Below are positions 58,318 to 64,000 of a stretch of 64,000 nt of DNA, piece after piece. The notes beneath the pieces were generated by a model, which saw nothing but the letters and a program-made list of their open reading frames with translations, had not been told where the DNA came from and searched no databases. Source of the stretch: Paenibacillus jilunlii (GTDB lineage Bacteria > Bacillota > Bacilli > Paenibacillales > Paenibacillaceae). How positions within the stretch are numbered: the first letter of the stretch is position 1; every line of letters starts with the position of its first letter. The stretch spans positions 162,033 to 226,032 of the forward strand of contig NZ_FNGM01000013.1 in NCBI RefSeq assembly GCF_900102965.1, in the 5' to 3' direction. The position numbers and the translations under genes are program-made.

Positions 58318-59301
58318 TTACCGCAGCATTTTCAAATAAGGATCATGGTTTTTCGGAAAGTGGAGGGTGAATTCGCTGAAGCTGCCTGCCTCGGATTCGC
58401 AGGAAATGTAGTGCCCCAGCTTCTTGGACAGCTCCTGGGCCAAATACAAGCCCATGCCTGTCGATTGTGCATAGGTACGCCCGTTGGTTCCGGTGAATCC
58501 GCGGTTGAACACCCGCGGGAGATCCTTGCGGTCAATTCCGGTGCCATTGTCACGCACAATAAGCAGTTTCTCATGTGGCGTGACCTGTGTCGTGAAGGAT
58601 ATCTCTCCTTGCTCCCGGGTATATTTCAGGCTGTTCGTAACCAACTGGTTGATAATGAAGGACAGCCATTTGGAGTCGCTTTGCACCGTTGTGGATTGTA
58701 CATCGAGCCTGATCTTGATTTTTTTGGAGATGAACGTCTTGGAGTGGGCTTTGACAGCCTCTTTGACCAGCAGCTCCAAATTGCAGTTTACGATCTCGTA
58801 GTCCTGATTGAAGGTGTCGAGCCTGGAATAATATAAGGCCTGGTCAATGTAGTGTTCAATGCGTGACAGTTCCTCTTCCAGACTGTTGTGATCGATTTCC
58901 GTCTGCTGCATCAGCCGGAGGACGGCGATGGGTGTCTTGACCTCATGAAACCAGGAAACGATGAAATCATAATGCTCCTTCTGCTGCAGTTGCACTTCGT
59001 TCAAGGCGCGGATGTGCTGGAGCTGCAGCTGCTCCATAGCCTCCCGGCAACCCTCGGCCTCCAGGGACAGCGGCTCCGCATCTTCATCCGATAAATGGCG
59101 GAGAGCCTGCACATTTTTCATATAACGATGGAGCAAAAAACCTGCCAGACCTAACAGAACCAGTGCCAGCGCATAAAAGAAGGTTTGCCAGTGCCATGGA
59201 ATCTGCGGATCTGCGGCAAATACGGCAACCGTCAGCAGAAATCCGGCGGCATACAGGCCGATATACGGTTTCTCATATTTCAGGAATCGCCAGAAGCTCA
59301 T
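58318..59301 (-). CDS. bceS: BceS-type intramembrane-sensing histidine kinase
   Basis: 327 residues. Two membrane helices near residues 15-30 and 40-57 are joined by a loop of only about ten residues, so the protein senses within the membrane through the BceB transporter. The phosphorylated His lies in S-W-F-H-E-V-K-T-P-I-A near residue 118, and the ATPase boxes are N-Q-L-V-T-N-S-L-K-Y near 215, D-N-G-T-G-I and G-M-G-L-Y-L-A near 285. The length fits BceS. It overlaps the response-regulator stop by four bases. Confidence 0.92.
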   Translation of the reverse strand: MSFWRFLKYEKPYIGLYAAGFLLTVAVFAADPQIPWHWQTFFYALALVLLGLAGFLLHRYMKNVQALRHLSDEDAEPLSLEAEGCREAMEQLQLQHIRALNEVQLQQKEHYDFIVSWFHEVKTPIAVLRLMQQTEIDHNSLEEELSRIEHYIDQALYYSRLDTFNQDYEIVNCNLELLVKEAVKAHSKTFISKKIKIRLDVQSTTVQSDSKWLSFIINQLVTNSLKYTREQGEISFTTQVTPHEKLLIVRDNGTGIDRKDLPRVFNRGFTGTNGRTYAQSTGMGLYLAQELSKKLGHYISCESEAGSFSEFTLHFPKNHDPYLKMLR

Positions 59302-59969
59302 TCGATGATATACCCCATTCCCTTGCGGGTGACGATGAAATCCTCCAGCCCCAGCAAGGCGATTTTACGGCGCAGGCGGTTCACATTAACGGTTAACGTA
59401 TTGTCGTCAATGAACTGCTCATCGCTCCACAGCACCTGCATCAAGCTGTCCCGGGATACGATCTTCCCGATATTTCTCATCATCGTTTGCAGGATAATAA
59501 ATTCATTCCGCGACAGCTCTGCGGTCTGCCCCCCATACTCGACGGAGGAATTGGACAGATGGAACGTAAGCTGGCGGTGAGCCATCTGCAGACTCTCATC
59601 CTGGTAGGTGTAATTGCGCCGCAATAGCGCACTCACCTTCGCCACCAGCACGCCAAGGTCGAAGGGTTTCTGCACGAAGTCATCCGCCCCCATATTAATC
59701 GCCATGATGACATCCATATTCTGATTGCGTGAAGACAGGAAAATAATCGGCACTTTGGAGACAGCACGGATTTGCTGGCACCAGTAAAACCCGTCGTACA
59801 CCGGCAGATTTACATCGAGCAGCACCAGATGAGGCTGACTGGCGGTGAACTCGTCCATAACTTGCTCAAAAGAAGACACCTGTGTGACCTCGTATTTCCA
59901 CTTAGACAGCGTGTCGGCTACAATTCTTCTAATCTTCTCATCGTCTTCCACTAGCATGATTCGAAACAA
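59298..59969 (-). CDS. bceR: BceR-type OmpR-family response regulator
   Basis: 223 residues from a TTG start at 59969, chosen because GCTGGAGGA lies at the right distance; the ATG at 59993 is upstream of that site. The receiver domain has acidic E-D-D near residue 8, the phosphorylated Asp in V-L-L-D-V-N-L-P near 51 and Lys in Q-K-P-F-D near 100. The C-terminal winged helix (L-S-R-N-E-F-I-I-L near 150, V-N-V-N-R-L-R-R-K near 195) is OmpR type. It should activate the bceAB-like genes in response to peptide flux. Confidence 0.91.
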   Translation of the reverse strand: MFRIMLVEDDEKIRRIVADTLSKWKYEVTQVSSFEQVMDEFTASQPHLVLLDVNLPVYDGFYWCQQIRAVSKVPIIFLSSRNQNMDVIMAINMGADDFVQKPFDLGVLVAKVSALLRRNYTYQDESLQMAHRQLTFHLSNSSVEYGGQTAELSRNEFIILQTMMRNIGKIVSRDSLMQVLWSDEQFIDDNTLTVNVNRLRRKIALLGLEDFIVTRKGMGYIIE

Positions 59970-60040
59970 TGGGATTCCTCCAGCTCTGAGCATGTGATGC
60001 TGGTATTATATCATTTGTCTACACTCCTTGTGTTGGCCTT

Positions 60041-61306
60041 TCAGGGCAGCTGCACATAGAACGTAGTCGACTCCCCGACAACACTTTTGGCGTAGATTTT
60101 CCCTTTATGCTGATCCACAATCGACTTGGCAATGGCAAGACCCAGGCCGTAGCCGCCCTGCTTGCGCGCCCTGGAAGTATCCGTGCGGTAGAAGCGGTCG
60201 AAGATGCGGGTCAGGTGCTCGGCGGCAATGCCTTCCCCGGTGTTGGAGACGGACAGGAGCACATCGTTATTTTGTTTTTTGAGCGTGATGGCTACAGCGC
60301 CCTTGGGGTTCGTATATTTCACGGCGTTGTCCAGAAGGATCATCACCACCTGCTTAATCTGCTCGCTGTTGCCCTGCACGGCCAGCTCCGGTTCGATGTC
60401 ATAGTCGAAGGAAATATGCTTTTCAAAGATCACGGCTTCCATCGTCAGAATGATATTCTCCACTGCGTCGCTCAGATTGAACTTGCTGTGGATCATGCCC
60501 GTCCGGGAATCATCCATCTCCGTCAGATACAGCAGATCATTGGTCAGCCGGGTCATCCGCTCCGTCTCCGACTTAATATATTGCAGCCACTTCGCCTGAT
60601 TGCCGATCGTGTCGCCGCTATTGGACAGCAGCACATCCGCGTTGGTATTGATGATCGTCAGCGGCGTCTTCAGCTCATGAGAGGCATCGGCGATGAACTG
60701 CTTCTGCTTATCAAAAGCCTCCCGGACCGGTGCAATCGAGCGGTTAGCAAAGAACCGGCTGGTGAAGTAGAGGATAATCAGCATCAGCAGGCCGACGGCG
60801 GTGAAGGTGTAGATCAGGTTGGTGAGGATTTTTTGCTGGGCTGTGATGTCCAGGAAGACGATGACCTTCCCCCCGCCCGTATTTTTGACTGTAAAAATCC
60901 ATCGGCTGTCATCCAGGGTGAACCGGCCGATGTCCTTGCCGATGCTGAGGGCCTCCTCCAGTGCAGCCGTATAGAACTCATCGTCCATCGTAAATTTGGA
61001 ATTCTTGTCTTTAAGAGTCCCACTCGCGTCGGTTATCACTGTAAATGAAATGGAACGCTCCGGCGGCGGGGTGCCGCCGTCCATAGGCCTGTTGTCTTTA
61101 GGCGGTATGCCATCAGCGGAGCCTGGATGCCCTGCCTCCCCCGGACTCTTCTGCTGATTGTCTGCAATCCGGTGGAGATCCATATTAATGTCGTTCTGCA
61201 CATTCCAGTACATGATCACATAGATCGAGGCAAAGGCAATCAGCATGATCACGGAGATAGTGGTCAGATTGACGACCAGAAACCGGTTCCTGAGTTTTTT
61301 GAACAT
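60041..61306 (-). CDS. sensor histidine kinase
   Basis: 421 residues. Two membrane helices, near 12-32 and 160-180, enclose an extracellular domain of about 130 residues with a Pro/Gly-rich stretch near 55-80. A short linker leads to HisKA (D-A-S-H-E-L-K-T-P-L-T near 217) and HATPase_c (L-L-D-N-A-V-K-Y near 325, F-D-R-F-Y-R, G-Y-G-L-G-L-A near 390). It is coupled to the response-regulator gene by TGATG. The pair is divergent from the VTC-domain operon, which is its likely target. Confidence 0.92.
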   Translation of the reverse strand: MFKKLRNRFLVVNLTTISVIMLIAFASIYVIMYWNVQNDINMDLHRIADNQQKSPGEAGHPGSADGIPPKDNRPMDGGTPPPERSISFTVITDASGTLKDKNSKFTMDDEFYTAALEEALSIGKDIGRFTLDDSRWIFTVKNTGGGKVIVFLDITAQQKILTNLIYTFTAVGLLMLIILYFTSRFFANRSIAPVREAFDKQKQFIADASHELKTPLTIINTNADVLLSNSGDTIGNQAKWLQYIKSETERMTRLTNDLLYLTEMDDSRTGMIHSKFNLSDAVENIILTMEAVIFEKHISFDYDIEPELAVQGNSEQIKQVVMILLDNAVKYTNPKGAVAITLKKQNNDVLLSVSNTGEGIAAEHLTRIFDRFYRTDTSRARKQGGYGLGLAIAKSIVDQHKGKIYAKSVVGESTTFYVQLP

Positions 61307-61983
61307 CAGCGGGTCACCTCTAATACATAGCCGACATTCCGAATTGTGTTAATGCGTACCTCCGAATTCAGAAACGTTAGCTTTTTGCGCAAAAAAGAGA
61401 TATACACCTCCACATTGTTATGCTCCGCCTCCGAGTCAAAGCCCCACAGCTTCTCGATAATCTGCTCCTTCGAGGTTACTGCCTGCCTCCTTAGAATCAG
61501 CAGCTCCAACAGCTCATTTTCCTTCAGATTTAGCTTCATCTCTTTGCCCTTCACGGAGAGCCGCAGGTTCGCCGTATTTAGCTCGATATCCCCCAGCTTC
61601 AGGGTGTCATCCGGGATGACCTCGCCTTTGCGCCGCAGCGCCGCCCGTATTCTGGCCATGAGTTCCTCTGACGAGAAGGGTTTGGCGATATAATCATCGG
61701 CTCCGTAATCCAGCCCCGTCACCATATCCGTAATCTCTCCCCTGGCGGTCAGCATAATCACGGGAGTGGATATGCCCCCGCTGCGGAGCTTCTTCAGTAC
61801 AGTAATCCCATCCATTTCCGGCATCATGATATCCAGCAGCAGCAGATCATAGATCCCGCTCTGTGCATAGTCCAGCCCCGATCTGCCGTCGTGGACTGCG
61901 TCCACCGAATAGTTCTGCTTTTTCAATATTTGGGTCAGGGCTTCCGCCAGATGCACTTCGTCTTCCACTATTAATATTCTCAT
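61306..61983 (-). CDS. OmpR-family response regulator
   Basis: 225 residues from ATG 61983 (in-frame ATGs at 61995 and 62004 add residues not expected in the family). Receiver motifs: I-V-E-D-E at the N-terminus, L-L-L-D-I-M-M-P with the phosphorylated Asp near 51, and A-K-P-F near 101. The winged-helix output domain has L-K-E-N-E-L-L-E-L-L near 155 and V-E-V-Y-I-S-F-L-R-K-K-L near 192. The neighbouring divergent region contains TTAACC direct repeats with ten-base spacing that could be its binding site. Confidence 0.92.
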   Translation of the reverse strand: MRILIVEDEVHLAEALTQILKKQNYSVDAVHDGRSGLDYAQSGIYDLLLLDIMMPEMDGITVLKKLRSGGISTPVIMLTARGEITDMVTGLDYGADDYIAKPFSSEELMARIRAALRRKGEVIPDDTLKLGDIELNTANLRLSVKGKEMKLNLKENELLELLILRRQAVTSKEQIIEKLWGFDSEAEHNNVEVYISFLRKKLTFLNSEVRINTIRNVGYVLEVTR

Positions 61984-62047
61984 GGGTCTGCCCATCCTCT
62001 GCATCGGAAGTTTGCTTATTCTTTAAGTCATTATAGCAAGATTACCT

Positions 62048-62063
62048 TTAACCAACCTTAACC
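62048..62063. promoter_or_regulatory. direct-repeat candidate response-regulator box
   Basis: TTAACC at 62048-62053 and again at 62058-62063, one helical turn apart, 65 bp upstream of the response-regulator start. OmpR-type regulators usually bind such direct repeats. The assignment is from pattern and position only. Confidence 0.35.
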
Positions 62064-62283
62064 GGAATCCATTTGTTGAGAACGCTATATATGAAGGGAT
62101 TCTGGCGGGCCCCAGCCTTTTGTTAAGCGGGCGTAAAAAGATCACGGGAGTGTAAACCCGTTTAAGATTCATTAAAGGTTCCGGGACTAAGATACATTCA
62201 TAAGCAAGCGAAACGCACATGGCACACACATACAGCACTTATAAGTACTTAGAAATACTCCACTATGAAAGGATCTGACCTTT

Positions 62284-63027
62284 ATGGCGATTGAGGTATT
62301 CAACCGGTATGAGAACAAATATCTGCTGGATCATGCCGCTTACCTGAAACTCTACAATGACCTGCTGGAATATATGGAGCCGGACGATTACAACAAGCAG
62401 CATGAATTCTACTCCATTACGAATCTCTATTATGATACTGCCCATGATTCCCTGATCCGCAGCAGCCTGGCGAAGCCGAAATACAAGGAAAAGCTCCGGC
62501 TGCGGGCCTACGGTGTTCCGGACCAGGACACCAAGGTGTATCTGGAAATTAAGAAAAAGGTGTTCGGCCTCGTTAACAAAAGAAGAACTTCGCTCAAGCT
62601 GCAGGAGGCTTACGATTTTGTCGCTACCGGCGTGGAGCCGGAGTACCGGGAGTACATGAACAAGCAGGTGATTGAAGAGATCAAGTACTTTTTATCCCGT
62701 TATGACCTGATGCCCAAGGTGTACCTCTCCTATGAACGCAAAGCGCTTTTCTGCAAAAACAACCGGGATCTGCGCATCACCTTCGACACGAACATCCGCA
62801 GCCGCCGCTACGATCTGAAGCTGGAGCATGGCACGCATGGAGAGTACCTGATGCCCCAGGGCCAATGGCTGATGGAAGTGAAGGCCGAGAAGACGATTCC
62901 CGTCTGGCTGGCGAAAATGCTCTCCGAGCACAGGATGTACCGCACCAGCTTCTCCAAATACGGCAATGAATATAAAAAGATGCTGAAGGCCAGCAAAATC
63001 GAAAGGGAGAGTGCCCTGTATGCTTGA
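62284..63027 (+). CDS. VTC-domain polyphosphate polymerase family protein
   Basis: 247 residues. The start F-N-R-Y-E-N-K-Y-L-L-D, the basic strand E-K-L-R-L-R-A-Y-G near residue 65, Y-L-E-I-K-K-K near 82 and R-R-T-S-L near 95 place it in the VTC/triphosphate-tunnel-metalloenzyme fold, whose acidic and basic strands line a tunnel that builds polyphosphate from ATP. The conserved Y-E-R-K-A near 147 and M-E-V-K near 203 also fit. It overlaps the DUF4956 gene, a constant companion of these bacterial VTC proteins. Confidence 0.87.
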   Translation: MAIEVFNRYENKYLLDHAAYLKLYNDLLEYMEPDDYNKQHEFYSITNLYYDTAHDSLIRSSLAKPKYKEKLRLRAYGVPDQDTKVYLEIKKKVFGLVNKRRTSLKLQEAYDFVATGVEPEYREYMNKQVIEEIKYFLSRYDLMPKVYLSYERKALFCKNNRDLRITFDTNIRSRRYDLKLEHGTHGEYLMPQGQWLMEVKAEKTIPVWLAKMLSEHRMYRTSFSKYGNEYKKMLKASKIERESALYA

Positions 63028-63703
63028 CTCTATATTTTCCGCCGCTCTAACGAGTGCCGATTTAACCTTTACGGAAGCCATTTTGACTATTTTCATATCG
63101 ATTGTACTCGGCGGATTGATCAGCTTCACCTATATGAAAACCAATCCGGGGGGATATTCGCAAAGCTTCACACTGACGATGGTCCTGCTGCCGGTGATTG
63201 TGGCGATCATCATTCTGCTGATTGGCAGCAACGTAGCCCGTGCCTTCAGCCTTGCCGGGGCCTTCTCGATTATCCGCTTCCGCAGCGCGCCCGGCGACCC
63301 GAAGGATATCACGTTTGTTCTGTTCACCATGGCTTCTGGACTGGCCTGCGGGGTCGGTTCCTTCGGCTACGCTGCACTGTTCACCCTCATTCTCTGCGTG
63401 CTGATGTTCATTCTGAACCGCACCGGCTTCGGGGCCAGAAAGTCACAGCAGAAGACGCTGAAGGTAACCATTCCCGAGAATCTGGGGTATGAGGAAGCTT
63501 TTGCTGAAGTGTTCAATACGTTCAATGTCCGCTATGAGCTGAAAAAGATTAGAACCACCGAGCTGGGCAGCTTATACGAGCTGGTCTACGAGGTTACGAT
63601 CGATGAGCATACGAGCCAGAAGGAGCTCCTGGATGCGGTCCGCACCCGGAACGGCAATCTGGATCTGTCACTGACGATGTGTCCAGCCACCACAGACTAC
63701 TAA
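63020..63703 (+). CDS. DUF4956 membrane protein
   Basis: 227 residues from ATG 63020 (GTG 63011 is also in frame); it starts within the end of the VTC gene. Four membrane helices are predicted in the first 135 residues, with the conserved G-A-F-S-I-I-R-F-R-S between helices 2 and 3 near residue 82 and A-S-G-L-A-C-G-V-G near 105. The last 90 residues are a soluble alpha/beta domain with an ACT/ferredoxin-like look. It may couple polyphosphate synthesis to the membrane; no function is established for the family that I know of. Confidence 0.87.
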   Translation: MLDSIFSAALTSADLTFTEAILTIFISIVLGGLISFTYMKTNPGGYSQSFTLTMVLLPVIVAIIILLIGSNVARAFSLAGAFSIIRFRSAPGDPKDITFVLFTMASGLACGVGSFGYAALFTLILCVLMFILNRTGFGARKSQQKTLKVTIPENLGYEEAFAEVFNTFNVRYELKKIRTTELGSLYELVYEVTIDEHTSQKELLDAVRTRNGNLDLSLTMCPATTDY

Positions 63704-63723
63704 ATTGAAGGGAACGATGACAT

Positions 63724-64000
63724 ATGAAAAATTTCCTTACAGGGAGCAAGATAGGGATGGTGCTGCTGAGTGCAGCGCTCATGACAGCGTGCAGCACGAA
63801 TACAGGGGCGAATACCAATGCAGCAGAACTGGCAAACGTTAAGACAACGGATCTGGTGGAGTACGATGCAGATGATACCACCACAGCCTGGACGGCAGAT
63901 GCGTCAACGGATATTGCCCTTGCAGGAACAAACGCGGAGATCAAGGGCGCTGGCGCTACTGCCAAGGGTGGATCGGTTACGATTACTGAAGCGGGAACCT
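63724..64000 (+). CDS. carbohydrate-binding-type surface lipoprotein, partial
   Basis: Partial: at least 92 residues before the window ends. A lipoprotein signal peptide ends L-M-T-A-C with Cys23. The mature region begins with an Asn/Thr/Ala-rich linker, then D-D-T-T-T-A-W-T-A-D-A-S-T-D-I-A-L and G-A-G-A-T-A-K-G-G-S-V-T-I-T, which look like the start of a beta-helical DUF4353-type carbohydrate-binding domain. Such a protein commonly follows VTC and DUF4956 genes. It starts 20 bp after the DUF4956 stop. Confidence 0.65.
   Translation, partial: MKNFLTGSKIGMVLLSAALMTACSTNTGANTNAAELANVKTTDLVEYDADDTTTAWTADASTDIALAGTNAEIKGAGATAKGGSVTITEAGT

Overview
The window looks like the chromosome of a spore-forming, Gram-positive bacterium of the Paenibacillus type. 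The evidence is strong AGGAGG-type ribosome binding sites with ATG, GTG and TTG starts, the spore protein Tlp, a RacA-like chromosome-anchoring protein, lipoprotein signal peptides, a Bce-type peptide-detoxification module, many one- and two-component regulators, a roughly balanced base composition and several families of short intergenic repeats. The genus is an inference from gene content; no rRNA or tRNA gene is present.

Layout. 1-9.2 kb: a repeat remnant, racA-like and AIM24-family genes, an AraC regulator divergent from a three-gene sugar operon (Gfo/Idh dehydrogenase plus two isomerase/epimerases), MarR and HxlR regulators, a flavin quinone reductase and an MFS exporter. 9.2-20.6 kb: a large catabolic island: a GntR/UTRA regulator, a fructoselysine-6-kinase-like kinase (FrlD), an ACMSD-type amidohydrolase, a YjbQ protein, a polar-amino-acid ABC importer, an MFS permease, malic enzyme, aspartate ammonia-lyase and a fructosamine-6-phosphate deglycase (FrlB). 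Three promoters of the same design, each carrying AT-rich near-palindromes, precede gntR, the kinase operon and frlB. Together the genes predict import and degradation of an Amadori compound, most simply fructosyl-aspartate, to glucose-6-phosphate, fumarate and pyruvate. 20.7-36.7 kb: a GGDEF/EAL protein, a KinB-like kinase, a TPR protein and its larger TPR-SUKH-Imm51 relative (a likely polyimmunity protein), a drug-type MFS with a serine hydrolase, and regulator/effector pairs (Lrp, ArsR-SRPBCC, MerR-SDR).

36.7-41.4 kb is a decayed accessory patch: a repeat cluster, a complete IS630-type element flanked by TA, the C-terminal stump of a trypsin-like protease cut by that element, a small lipoprotein and three tandem XRE regulators of which only one is intact. 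41.4-49.2 kb holds RidA, an SDR/SMP-30 pair with a divergent TetR, a nucleotidyltransferase, a 51-bp tandem repeat that is both a 17-residue coding repeat and an RNA hairpin, a MerR-SRPBCC-DHFR-like operon, a Vat-type acetyltransferase and tlp.

49.3-55.1 kb is nitrate assimilation: a 1410-residue nitrate reductase fused to a CysJ-type flavoprotein, a NarK/NasA transporter, a GlnR/TnrA box on the promoter and a strong terminator in the leader. 55.2-60 kb is a BceAB transporter with its BceSR two-component system. 60-64 kb is a second two-component system divergent from a polyphosphate-polymerase-domain protein, a DUF4956 membrane protein and a surface lipoprotein that runs off the window end.
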